NCBI GenBank assembly: GCA_039822005.1
Contig: JBCBMZ010000001.1
Coordinates: 744,001 to 808,000 of the forward strand
Source: JBCBDX01 sp039822005
Lineage (GTDB): Bacteria > Pseudomonadota > Alphaproteobacteria > Rhizobiales > Rhizobiaceae
Length of the DNA: 64,000 nt
Direction: 5' to 3'
Of this stretch, positions 17,208 through 26,232 are shown one piece after another. The notes beneath the pieces are model-generated. The model was not told where the DNA came from, did no database searches, and saw only the letters and a list, made by a program, of their open reading frames with translations. Made by a program: the position numbers and the translations under genes. Within the stretch, counting starts at the first letter, position 1, and each line of letters starts with the position of its first letter.

Positions 17208-19874
17208 ATGCTAGACACAACCAACACGCATATCTTTGCATTCGGGCGCGGTGATGCGGACCGTTGTGCCGATGATTTGCGTCGTTTGGGTGGCAAGGGA
17301 GCCAACCTCGCCGAAATGAGCCGGATCGGCTTGCCCGTTCCACCCGGCTTTACAATAAGCACCGACATGTGCGCGGCCTTCTTTCAAAATGGCCGTGAAC
17401 TGCCCGATAGCTTGCGCGAGGGCGTTTGTTCCGCGTTGGCAAATCTCGAGGCTGTGACGAAACAGAAGTTCGGTGACCTTGAAAACCCGCTTCTGTTGTC
17501 AGTGCGTTCGGGCGCTCAAGTGTCCATGCCCGGCATGATGGATACGGTCCTCAATCTCGGGTTGAATGACGAAACTGTCGAGGCTCTGGCGCAACGCACC
17601 AATGACCCGCGTTTTGCCTATGATACCTATCGAAGGTTCATTCAGATGTATGCGACCGTTGTCATTGGCGTGCCGCATGCTCTGTTCGAAGAGCGCTTGG
17701 AAACGGCGCGTGACCGCGCCGGCGTGGAGCGCGATCAGGACCTTGGTGTGGAGCACTTGCAAAAGCTGATCACAGGTTACCTGATCGACATTGAAGCGGA
17801 TATGGATGAGCCATTCCCGCAAGACCCTTACGAGCAATTGTGGGGTGCCATCGAGGCTGTTTTTGCCAGTTGGCGAAACCCGCGCGCGCTCACCTATCGT
17901 GCGCTGCATGCGATCCCCGATGATTGGGGCACTGCGGTCACCGTACAAATGATGGTGTTTGGCAACTCGGGAATGGAATCGGCGACGGGAGTCGCGTTTA
18001 CCCGCGACCCGTCGACCGGCGAGAAACGGTTTTTCGGAGAGTACCTTCTGAATGCCCAGGGCGAGGATATTGTGGCCGGGACGCGAACGCCGGATCCGCT
18101 TGCGCCCGATCCAGCATCAAAGCGGCGCTCCATGCGCGAGACGCTGCCGCACTCCTTTAGCCAGTTACAGCAATTGGCGACCATGCTGGAAGAACATTTC
18201 GGCGATATGCAGGATGTCGAGTTTACGGTCGATAATGGCTCACTTTGGATTTTGCAGACCCGGAGCGGCAAACGGACCATCAATGCCGGGATCAAAATCG
18301 CGGTTGATTTGGCCAATGAAAAATTGATTGCCAAGTCCGATGCCGTGTTGCGTGTTGATCCCGCTTCAGTCGATCAACTGATCCACCCGATGGTTGATCC
18401 CGATACCCCCAAAAAACGGCTGGCTTCGGGCTTGCCGGCATCGCCAGGCGCTGCCACAGGCTCGGTTGTGTTTACCGCAGATGCAGCGGTAGAGGCAGCT
18501 GAAATGGGACTGGATGTGATCCTCCTGCGTCCCGAGACAAGCCCTGATGATATCCACGGCATGGTAGCGGCGCGCGGAATTGTGACCTCACGCGGTGGCA
18601 TGACATCCCATGCTGCGGTTGTGGCGCGTGGGATGGGGCGTCCCTGCATCACGAGCGTCAACAGCCTCCATATTGATCACGAAGCGCGCGTGGCGCGATT
18701 TGGTCGCATGGTTGTGCACGAAGGTGAAACGGTAACCGTTGACGGGAGTGCAGGCGACGTGTTGCTCGGCAAGGTCCCGACCATACAGCGCGAAGTGTCG
18801 GGTGATTTCGCGACCCTTTTGGGTTGGGCAGATGAAATTCGCCAGATGAAAGTGCGCGCCAATGTCGACAAGGCCGAAGATGCCGAAATCGCCCGTAGTT
18901 TTGGTGCCGAAGGAATTGGCCTTTGCCGCACCGAAAACATGCTGACCAGCGATCAAGCGGTTCACTTGATGCGCAAAGTGATCATGACCGGTAGCGAACG
19001 GGATCGACGGGCGATCCTTGAAGAACTCTTGCCGTTGCAGCGCTCGGCCCTGGTGAGCTTGTTTGAACATATGCCCGGTCAACCGGTGTGCGTGCGTTTG
19101 CTCGACCCGCCACTTGACGAGTTTTTGCCGCGTGATCCCGACAAGCTTGCCGCATTTGCCAAGGCCGTTAAGCGCGATGTCGACGATGTTGTTTTGCGCG
19201 CGGAAGAACTCAAAGAGCTAAACCCGATGCTCGGCAACCGCGGTGTGCGCTTGGCGATATGCTATCCCGAAATTGCGGAGATGCAGACCCGCGCGATTAT
19301 CGAAGCAGCGATTGAAGCAGGTCAAAAGAGTGGCGCGCCAGTAGTGCCGGAGATCGTTGTTCCGTTGGTTTCACACTTTAAGGAGCTGCGCTATTTGCGT
19401 GATAAGCTGGACGCCAGCGCCGCAGAAACCGTGCGCCGACACAAGGCCAAGATCCGCTTTTTCGTAGGCTGTATCGTTGAAGTGCCGCGGGCGGCTATAC
19501 GCGCGGACCTGATTGCTGGTGCCGCCGATTTCTTTTCCTTCGGGACAAACGATTTAACCCAAACCACCCTAGGGATTTCGCGCGATGACGCCTCCCACTT
19601 CCTGTCCAAATACTTGACGCTCGGCCTGATCGACCACGACCCATTCATCACGCTGGATCGTGATGGAGTAGGCGAAGTCATCGCGCAAGCCATTGAAAAG
19701 GGCCGTCAAACCAACCCGGATCTCTTGTTGGGCGTGACGGGCGAGCACGGCGGCGACCCAAAATCGATAGGTTTCTTCGAACAGCTGGGCATCCAGTATG
19801 TTTCCTGTTCACCTTACCGGATACCTGTGGCACGCCTTGCTGCCGCGCAGGCAACCGTGCGAAACGGGAGGTAG
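17208..19874 (+). CDS. ppdK: Pyruvate, phosphate dikinase
   Basis: An 888-residue PPDK that interconverts pyruvate + ATP + Pi with PEP + AMP + PPi. The N-terminal nucleotide-binding domain begins with LGGKGANLAEMSRIGLPVPPG. The central swivelling domain has the phosphorylated His in GGMTSHAAVVARGMGRP (about residue 463). The C-terminal PEP/pyruvate barrel ends with YVSCSPYRIPVARLAAAQA, containing the catalytic Cys (about 866). Length is standard. The smc-ppdK order is conserved in this group. The enzyme supports gluconeogenesis in many rhizobia-like bacteria. Confidence 0.97.
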   Translation: MLDTTNTHIFAFGRGDADRCADDLRRLGGKGANLAEMSRIGLPVPPGFTISTDMCAAFFQNGRELPDSLREGVCSALANLEAVTKQKFGDLENPLLLSVRSGAQVSMPGMMDTVLNLGLNDETVEALAQRTNDPRFAYDTYRRFIQMYATVVIGVPHALFEERLETARDRAGVERDQDLGVEHLQKLITGYLIDIEADMDEPFPQDPYEQLWGAIEAVFASWRNPRALTYRALHAIPDDWGTAVTVQMMVFGNSGMESATGVAFTRDPSTGEKRFFGEYLLNAQGEDIVAGTRTPDPLAPDPASKRRSMRETLPHSFSQLQQLATMLEEHFGDMQDVEFTVDNGSLWILQTRSGKRTINAGIKIAVDLANEKLIAKSDAVLRVDPASVDQLIHPMVDPDTPKKRLASGLPASPGAATGSVVFTADAAVEAAEMGLDVILLRPETSPDDIHGMVAARGIVTSRGGMTSHAAVVARGMGRPCITSVNSLHIDHEARVARFGRMVVHEGETVTVDGSAGDVLLGKVPTIQREVSGDFATLLGWADEIRQMKVRANVDKAEDAEIARSFGAEGIGLCRTENMLTSDQAVHLMRKVIMTGSERDRRAILEELLPLQRSALVSLFEHMPGQPVCVRLLDPPLDEFLPRDPDKLAAFAKAVKRDVDDVVLRAEELKELNPMLGNRGVRLAICYPEIAEMQTRAIIEAAIEAGQKSGAPVVPEIVVPLVSHFKELRYLRDKLDASAAETVRRHKAKIRFFVGCIVEVPRAAIRADLIAGAADFFSFGTNDLTQTTLGISRDDASHFLSKYLTLGLIDHDPFITLDRDGVGEVIAQAIEKGRQTNPDLLLGVTGEHGGDPKSIGFFEQLGIQYVSCSPYRIPVARLAAAQATVRNGR

Positions 19875-19880
19875 TTGCGG

Positions 19881-20651
19881 GTGCGCACTGTTCGTGATCT
19901 GCCCGAACGGCGACAGTCTTTGACAGCCGCAATCGCGCTGCGTGTTGCGATATTTGCCCCCATTTTTGCGGTTGTCAGTATTATCTCGCACCGCACAGGC
20001 TTGGTTGATACACCCGCTTTCGGCAATCTGATCCTCGCAGCTGTTGGTCTTTCAGCGCTTGCCGCCTTGCTGATCGTCATGGGGCTTGTACGTCTTTGGA
20101 CGTATGGCAAAAAAGGCGGACGTCGTTTGATCCTGGCGATATTGGCGCTTGCAACCATCTCCCTGCCGCTGGGCAATGCCGGCTACCAGATAGTTCGCTA
20201 TCCGTCACAGACCGACGTGAGTACCGATTTGGTCAATCCACCGATCTTTCGCGGTGAGTTGCTGGATCTCGGTCCGGCAGCCACTTCAATCGTCGCCGGC
20301 TCCTTGGGTGATGGCTATCCAGAATTGATCGGGAGACGATACAACACCCCGGCGGACACCATCGAACAGACTGTTACTCAATCGGGTCGAAACCTTGGGT
20401 GGACGTATGTGCGTACGCGTGGTCGCGTCGGTGCCAATGATGAGATTGTCATTGAGTTCACCGCGTCATCGCTGATCCTGGCTTTGCCAAGTGACATCGC
20501 AGTGCGCATGACCGATGAGGGTGATACAACCTTGGTGGATGTGCGCTCCAAGTGGCGTTTCTTCGACCATGATCTGGGCGCCAACGCGCGAACGATCGAA
20601 AATTATCTGGACACGCTGGACTTTGCGTTGATCGGTGTCGTTCAACCGTAA
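19881..20651 (+). CDS. DUF1499 domain membrane protein
   Basis: A 256-residue protein with three or more N-terminal membrane helices (about residues 18-35, 48-70 and 78-100) and a soluble C-terminal DUF1499 region (SLGDGYPELIGRRY ... VRMTDEGDTTLVDVRSKWRFFDHDLGANARTIENYLDTLD). DUF1499 has no known biochemical function. The GTG at 19881 is supported by GGGAGG (19866-19871), which overlaps the ppdK stop codon; this tight spacing suggests co-expression with ppdK. A TTG at 19875 is possible but too close to the RBS. Confidence 0.8.
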   Translation: MRTVRDLPERRQSLTAAIALRVAIFAPIFAVVSIISHRTGLVDTPAFGNLILAAVGLSALAALLIVMGLVRLWTYGKKGGRRLILAILALATISLPLGNAGYQIVRYPSQTDVSTDLVNPPIFRGELLDLGPAATSIVAGSLGDGYPELIGRRYNTPADTIEQTVTQSGRNLGWTYVRTRGRVGANDEIVIEFTASSLILALPSDIAVRMTDEGDTTLVDVRSKWRFFDHDLGANARTIENYLDTLDFALIGVVQP

Positions 20652-20652
20652 T

Positions 20653-21573
20653 TTAAGCTGCCCTATAGGTACCGCTCAGCGCAGCCGGGCCGGATGTCTG
20701 CACAAGGCCACGCGACACCAGGTCTTCAAGATGTGCCAGAACCGAGAGCGACGCAGCGCCATGCAAACGGGGATCGGTATCGCGGTAAATGTTGGCCACC
20801 ATGGTCATGATGCTCTCATCGCCCTTGGTCACCCGTTCCAGGATGGCACGTTCGCGCATCTTTCGATGCGCTCGCAAGCCACGCAAAAAGGCATCGGGCT
20901 TTTCTACCGGGCCGCCATGGCCCGGCAGATAGATCGCATGGCCGAGCCCCTCCAGCCGGTCGAGCGAGGCCATATAGTCGGCCATCGCGCCATCCGGCGG
21001 CGCGACAATGCTGGTCGCCCATGCCATGACATGGTCAGCGGAAAAAAGAACCGACGCCCCGACGAGTTCAAATGCCAGATGGTTCGCGCAATGGCCCGGT
21101 GTTTCATAGGCCTTGATCGCCCAGCCATCACCGTCGATGACCTGATCGTCGCTCATCGCCTGATCAGCGGCATGAATATGGTCTGCTGCCGCATCGAGCG
21201 GGTTGATTTCACCGATATTGAGCGGGCGCGCCGATCTGTGAGCACCCGCGCCGACGATCAGGGCGCCGGTTTTCTCTTTTAACTGACGGGCAAGCGGCGA
21301 ATGGTCGGCGTGGGTGTGGCTGACAAAAATGTGCGAGACCGGTCGACCCTCGATGGCTTCGGTCAAAGCGGCCAGATGCGTCTTGTTTTCAGGCCCTGGA
21401 TCAATAACCGCCAGCGTATCGGTGCCGACAATATAGCTGTTGGTACCGAAAAAAGTAAAAGCAGACGGATTTTTGCACGTCAGGCGCAACACATTATCGG
21501 CCACGCGAACAGGTACACCATAGTTGGGTTCAAAATCCTGCGAAAATCGTGGACTGGTAGACACTTGCGACAT
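20653..21573 (-). CDS. MBL-fold metallo-hydrolase (LACTB2-like)
   Basis: A 306-residue metallo-beta-lactamase-fold protein with the metal motif HTHADH (residues 86-91), later metal ligands in TPGHCANHLAF and FSADHVMAW, and a C-terminal winged-helix-like tail (LRAHRKMRERAILERV...LEDLVSRGLV). This layout is that of LACTB2-like hydrolases, some of which are endoribonucleases; the substrate here is unknown. It converges on the DUF1499 gene with one base between the stop codons, and is divergent from bioY. Confidence 0.88.
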   Translation of the reverse strand: MSQVSTSPRFSQDFEPNYGVPVRVADNVLRLTCKNPSAFTFFGTNSYIVGTDTLAVIDPGPENKTHLAALTEAIEGRPVSHIFVSHTHADHSPLARQLKEKTGALIVGAGAHRSARPLNIGEINPLDAAADHIHAADQAMSDDQVIDGDGWAIKAYETPGHCANHLAFELVGASVLFSADHVMAWATSIVAPPDGAMADYMASLDRLEGLGHAIYLPGHGGPVEKPDAFLRGLRAHRKMRERAILERVTKGDESIMTMVANIYRDTDPRLHGAASLSVLAHLEDLVSRGLVQTSGPAALSGTYRAA

Positions 21574-21667
21574 CTTTCTGTCTGGTTACAACTTGCTGAC
21601 TAAGAAGCACGCCGTTATACGCGCTCGGACCGCGCATTAAAGCGCAATTATCGACGAGGATTAAAAT

Positions 21668-22246
21668 ATGGCTCTGTCCACCGCTCAAAGACCACTGGTC
21701 TACCGCGCCCTTGCTGAAACACCGGCGATGCGCATGCTGGGTTTCGCACTTCTGGCGCTGGCCGGGTCTTTGCTGATTACAGTGTCCGCGCAGATCAAAG
21801 TGCCGTTTTTTCCGGTCCCGATGACAATGCAAACACTGGCCGTCTTTGTGATCGCAGCCGCATATGGCTTGCGCTTGGGCGCCGCGACCGTTGCCTTTTA
21901 CTTGGCGCAAGGTGCCGTAGGCCTACCAGTATTTACAGGAGGCGCAGGTCTTGCCTATCTGGCAGGCCCGACAGGCGGTTTCTTGATCGGCTTTCTGACT
22001 GCCGCTGTGATTATCGGTTTTGCCGTTGATCGCGGATGGGGCTCAAACCCGCTGAAACTCTTTGGAGCAACGCTGCTCGGAGCCATTGTACTAATGGTGA
22101 TCGGTTATTTCTGGTTGTCCGGGATCATCGGGGCGCAAAAGGCGTGGCAGTTTGGCGTGCAGCCTTTCCTGTTGGGTGAACTGACAAAAGTTGTTCTGGC
22201 CTCGGCGCTAATCCCTGCGGCCACCGCATTGCTGACCCGGAAATAG
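21668..22246 (+). CDS. bioY: Biotin transporter BioY (ECF S component)
   Basis: A 192-residue protein with six predicted membrane helices and the BioY signature KVPFFPVPMTMQTLAVFVIAA, followed by LAQGAVGLPVFTGGAGLAYLAGPTGGFLIGF. BioY is the substrate-binding subunit for biotin, working alone or with BioMN; no bioM or bioN is in this window. I looked for a BioR box (TTATCTATAA type) in the 94-base upstream gap and found none. A strong terminator follows, so it appears monocistronic. Confidence 0.95.
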   Translation: MALSTAQRPLVYRALAETPAMRMLGFALLALAGSLLITVSAQIKVPFFPVPMTMQTLAVFVIAAAYGLRLGAATVAFYLAQGAVGLPVFTGGAGLAYLAGPTGGFLIGFLTAAVIIGFAVDRGWGSNPLKLFGATLLGAIVLMVIGYFWLSGIIGAQKAWQFGVQPFLLGELTKVVLASALIPAATALLTRK

Positions 22247-22272
22247 GGCTAGGCCGTATTTGGTGTTTTTCG

Positions 22273-22303
22273 CGCCAGCGGCAGAGTGCCGCTGGCGTTT
22301 TTT
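22273..22303 (+). terminator. Rho-independent terminator of bioY
   Basis: A perfect 10-bp stem CGCCAGCGGC (22273-22282) / GCCGCTGGCG (22288-22297), loop AGAGT, then six T. Confidence 0.9.
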
Positions 22304-22377
22304 GTGCTTGCCGCATTTTCAACCCACAGTACTATTCCCGCAATCAGCCGGATTTCACGCCGGTGCAGGGAGCCTTT

Positions 22378-23781
22378 ATGAACTCGGTCACCAGCTTTGT
22401 TTTAAACGGTGAAATTGTCAGCGTTGAAGCGCGTCCGGACATGACGTTGCTGGATCTTTTGCGTGATCGCTTGGGTCGCAAAGGAACCAAGGAAGGATGT
22501 GCTGAAGGTGATTGCGGGGCGTGCACGATCCTGTTCTCTCGCCCGGACACGGGGAAAGAACATCCCAAGCCAGCCAACGCATGCATTATGACCGTCGCCC
22601 AAATTGAAGCGGCGGAAATCACGACTGTCGAGGGCATTGGCGACGGTGCGCTCAGCGATCTGCAAGCGCGTATGGCGGAAAACGGGTCTTCCCAGTGCGG
22701 TTATTGCACCCCCGGTATTGTCATGGCGCTTTCTGGGCTTTTGGCGCGCAATGACCATCCCGCAGAAGATGACATCCACGATGCTCTAGCCGGCAATCTG
22801 TGTCGTTGCACTGGGTATAAACCCATCGTTGAGGCAGCCAAGGCGTCGCTCGGTATATCGTTTCCAAAGCCGAATGAAACCGGCGATCTAAGCGTCCGGC
22901 CCAGCACCTCTGCCGGTGGATCAACCGTTGTTCGGCCAACGACAGTAGAAGAATTGCTGACAGCCAAACGCGATTTCCCGGACGCCGTTCTCCTTGCAGG
23001 TGGCACAGACCTGGCTGTTTCGCTGGCTGCCTATGAAACACAATGGCAGCACATAATTTTGGCGAGCAGCGTTTCGTCGCTCCGCACGCTCGACGTGACC
23101 GAAGACGCCTATGACATCGGTGCAGCAGTCACCTGGGAAGAGCTGATGCACGCGGTGTTGGAGGACTATCCGTCCTTTGCGACGCTCATCAAACGGTTTG
23201 GCTCCATACAAATACGCTCAATGGGAACCGTGGGGGGCAATGTCGGCACGGCGAGCCCGATCGGGGATGGCCCTCCCGCGATGATCGCACTGGGCGCGAC
23301 TGTCACGCTTCAGTCATTGGCACGAGGACGTCGCACATTCCCCTTGGAAGACTTCTTTTTAGACTATCGGAAAACGGAAATGGCCGATGATGAAATTATC
23401 ACCGGTTTTACGATGCTGCGACCCAAGCCAAACCAGTTTTTCAGGACCTACAAGATCTCAAAACGTTACGACCAGGATATATCGACGGTTTGCGGCGCGT
23501 TCAATTTCATGTTGGATGGCGATAAAATCGTGGAAGCGCGAGTTGCTTACGGCGGCATGGCAGCTACCCCCAAGCGGGCACCAAACGCAGAAGCGGCAAT
23601 TGTTGGAAATGCGTTGAACGATCAGACAGCTACAGCATTCGCGAATGCTCTGGCGTTGGACTTCACTCCGCTTTCGGATTGGCGCGGAACGGACACCTAC
23701 CGCATGCGGGTTGCGCAGGGGTTGTTCAGGCGATTGGTTGCCGACCATGGCGGCGCGCGCGTGGAGGTTATGGCGTCATGA
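22378..23781 (+). CDS. xdhA: Xanthine dehydrogenase small subunit (Fe-S/FAD)
   Basis: A 467-residue subunit. The plant-type [2Fe-2S] domain has CAEGDCGACTIL, and the second [2Fe-2S] domain has CGYCTPGIVMA and NLCRCTGYKPIV. A FAD-binding domain follows (LLAGGTDLAVSL; GGNVGTASPIGD) and a CO-dehydrogenase flavoprotein C-terminal domain ends the protein. With XdhB it oxidises hypoxanthine and xanthine to urate. AGGGAG lies 5 bases before ATG 22378, which decides against the upstream GTG at 22363. It overlaps xdhB by ATGA. Confidence 0.96.
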   Translation: MNSVTSFVLNGEIVSVEARPDMTLLDLLRDRLGRKGTKEGCAEGDCGACTILFSRPDTGKEHPKPANACIMTVAQIEAAEITTVEGIGDGALSDLQARMAENGSSQCGYCTPGIVMALSGLLARNDHPAEDDIHDALAGNLCRCTGYKPIVEAAKASLGISFPKPNETGDLSVRPSTSAGGSTVVRPTTVEELLTAKRDFPDAVLLAGGTDLAVSLAAYETQWQHIILASSVSSLRTLDVTEDAYDIGAAVTWEELMHAVLEDYPSFATLIKRFGSIQIRSMGTVGGNVGTASPIGDGPPAMIALGATVTLQSLARGRRTFPLEDFFLDYRKTEMADDEIITGFTMLRPKPNQFFRTYKISKRYDQDISTVCGAFNFMLDGDKIVEARVAYGGMAATPKRAPNAEAAIVGNALNDQTATAFANALALDFTPLSDWRGTDTYRMRVAQGLFRRLVADHGGARVEVMAS

Positions 23782-26105
23782 ACAAGCATGTTGCTCACCT
23801 TGAACGCGCGGTCGTTGGCAAGGGAATTGCCCATGACAGTGCACGCAAACATGTATGCGGTCAGGCGATCTACATTGATGATATGCCCGATGTGCCCGGC
23901 ACCCTTCATGCAGCGCTTGTTTTATCGCCGGTGGCCCATGGCCGCTTGAAAGATGTCGACCCATCCGCCGCACTGGCAATGGATGGTGTGATTGATTTTG
24001 CGTCGGCAATGGAGATCAAAGGTCATAATGACATCGCCCCCATCTTGCCCGGAGAAGAGCTTTTCGCGACGAAAGCCCTCGACTATTTGGGACAACCGGT
24101 CGGCGTTGTTTGTGCCACATCCTACAAGCGCGCTGTCGAAGCTGCGCATGCGGTGCAGGTATCGGTCGAAACGCTCGATCCGGTGCTCGCTGTTGAAGAA
24201 GCGCATGCGCGTGAAGACTATGTGCTTCCCGCCCAAAAGCTGATCAGCGGAGACGTGGAAAAAGCGCTGGCCGACGCTGAACATGTGATTGAAGGCCACT
24301 TGGAAATCGGCGGCCAAGAACATTTTTATCTGGAGACCCAAATTGCGTTGGCGGTACCGGGCGAAGATCTGGACATGACGGTTTACTCTTCGACGCAGCA
24401 TCCCACCGAGGTGCAACACCATGTGGCGCATGTGCTTGGCCGCTATGCCAACAGTATCGATGTGCAGGTGCGCCGTATGGGTGGCGGTTTCGGCGGCAAG
24501 GAAAGCCAGGCGACAATCATCGCTGCAGCCGCAGCCATACTGGCCGATCGTACCGGCAAGCCGGTGAAACTGCGCTTGAAGCGGTCTGCTGACATGACCG
24601 CAACGGGCAAACGCCATGATATGGTCTCACGCTGGAAAGTCGGCGTAACAAAAGAAGGGCGCATCCTTGGTGCCGACGTCGAATATCTTGCCCGCGCCGG
24701 CAACTCCCCGGATTTGAGTGGCCCCGTCCTGACACGGTCGCTCACCCACACGGACAATGCCTATCACATACCCGCAGCGCGATTTGTTGGCCACGCCTGT
24801 AAGACGAACACTGTCTCCAATACGGCTTTCAGGGGTTTTGGTGGGCCACAGGGCGTGGTCACATCGGAGGCGATGATCGACCAGATTGCGCGCGAACTTT
24901 CGCTCGATCCAAACGCGGTGCGTGCGATCAACTATTACGGGCCCGGTACCGGCGAAACAACGCCATATGATCAGCCGGTGGAACACAATCGTCTGGTCGA
25001 AGTAACCGAGGCTGCCCTTCAATCAGGCGAGTGGGAACAGCGCCGCAAGGCCGTTGATGAGCACAATGCTACCGATCCGATTATTAGGCGCGGCCTTGCC
25101 ATGATGCCGGTCAAGTTCGGCATTTCCTTTAATCTGCCATCACTCAATCAGGCCGGTGCGCTGGTTCATGTCTATCAAGATGGTTCCGTTCACTTGAACC
25201 ATGGTGGTACCGAAATGGGGCAGGGCCTTTTTATGAAGGTCGCGCAAGTGGTGGCCGAGGTGTTTCAACTCGACATTGACCGCATCAAGATCACCGCGAC
25301 GCATACCGGCAAAGTGCCCAATACCTCCCCGACGGCCGCGTCCACCGGATCGGACCTTAACGGCATGGCGGCGTTTATCGCCGCATCGGCCATCAAGACG
25401 CGTATGATCCCGGTGGCAGCTGAGCATTTTGACGTGGAAGAAGACGACATCATCTTCCGTGAGAATCGCGTGCATGCCGGCAACCGCTCGATCGAGTTTA
25501 GCCAATTGGCCAAGATGAGCTGGGCAAAGCGCGTGTCGCTTTCGGAGGCGGGCCATTATGCGACACCCAAAATCCATTGGGACGCCAAGAGCATGAAAGG
25601 CCGTCCGTTCTTCTATTTCACCTACGGCGCGGCGATAGCAGAGGTTGAGATCGATACCATCACGGGTGAAAACCGCTGTGTGCGCGCCGACATCGTGCAG
25701 GATTGCGGCCAGTCGCTCAACGCTGCCATTGATTTGGGCCAGATTGAAGGGGCGTTCGTGCAGGGCATGGGCTGGCTGACTTGCGAGGAACTTTGGTGGG
25801 ACAAAGCCGGTCGCCTGCGTACCATTGGGCCCTCAACCTACAAAATTCCCGGTTCACGCGATGTGCCACCTGTCTTCAATGTGTCATTGCTCGACGATGC
25901 GCCCAATGGTGAGGAAACGGTGTTTCGCTCAAAAGCGGTCGGTGAGCCTCCATTGATGTTGGCGGTATCGGTTTTTCTGGCGTTGCGCGATGCGGTCGCA
26001 TCAATGGCGCCGAAGGGCTACTCTCCGAACCTGATGACACCTTGCACGCCGGAACGTGTTTTGGATGCGGTGCTGGGTGCAAAGGCCGCTTCCGCCGGAA
26101 CCTAA
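23778..26105 (+). CDS. xdhB: Xanthine dehydrogenase large (molybdopterin) subunit
   Basis: A 775-residue molybdenum-cofactor subunit. It shows GGGFGGKESQAT (Moco region), NTAFRGFGGPQGV with the substrate-orienting Arg, and the C-terminal SKAVGEPPLMLAVSVFLALRDA, whose Glu is the likely catalytic base. The start overlaps the xdhA stop as ATGA, so the two are translationally coupled. The XdhC maturation factor that usually follows is absent here; a Ppx/GppA gene comes next. The pair acts in purine salvage and catabolism. Confidence 0.96.
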   Translation: MNKHVAHLERAVVGKGIAHDSARKHVCGQAIYIDDMPDVPGTLHAALVLSPVAHGRLKDVDPSAALAMDGVIDFASAMEIKGHNDIAPILPGEELFATKALDYLGQPVGVVCATSYKRAVEAAHAVQVSVETLDPVLAVEEAHAREDYVLPAQKLISGDVEKALADAEHVIEGHLEIGGQEHFYLETQIALAVPGEDLDMTVYSSTQHPTEVQHHVAHVLGRYANSIDVQVRRMGGGFGGKESQATIIAAAAAILADRTGKPVKLRLKRSADMTATGKRHDMVSRWKVGVTKEGRILGADVEYLARAGNSPDLSGPVLTRSLTHTDNAYHIPAARFVGHACKTNTVSNTAFRGFGGPQGVVTSEAMIDQIARELSLDPNAVRAINYYGPGTGETTPYDQPVEHNRLVEVTEAALQSGEWEQRRKAVDEHNATDPIIRRGLAMMPVKFGISFNLPSLNQAGALVHVYQDGSVHLNHGGTEMGQGLFMKVAQVVAEVFQLDIDRIKITATHTGKVPNTSPTAASTGSDLNGMAAFIAASAIKTRMIPVAAEHFDVEEDDIIFRENRVHAGNRSIEFSQLAKMSWAKRVSLSEAGHYATPKIHWDAKSMKGRPFFYFTYGAAIAEVEIDTITGENRCVRADIVQDCGQSLNAAIDLGQIEGAFVQGMGWLTCEELWWDKAGRLRTIGPSTYKIPGSRDVPPVFNVSLLDDAPNGEETVFRSKAVGEPPLMLAVSVFLALRDAVASMAPKGYSPNLMTPCTPERVLDAVLGAKAASAGT

Positions 26106-26232
26106 GGCGCTGGTTTTCACGGATAAATTTTCATGATTGTCATTTGGCGATCCGCTGATACAGTCTTGGCAACATCAAACTTTTAAAACGGCAGCGCCGA
26201 AACGATATGGCTGCGCCGCTTTGGAGCGTAAC

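Noticed and set aside
20635..21282. Plus-strand open frame opposite the MBL-fold gene
   Set aside because: It overlaps the well-supported minus-strand HTHADH protein and has no signal of its own.
21574..21667. BioR operator before bioY
   Set aside because: The region contains no TTATCTATAA-like palindrome.
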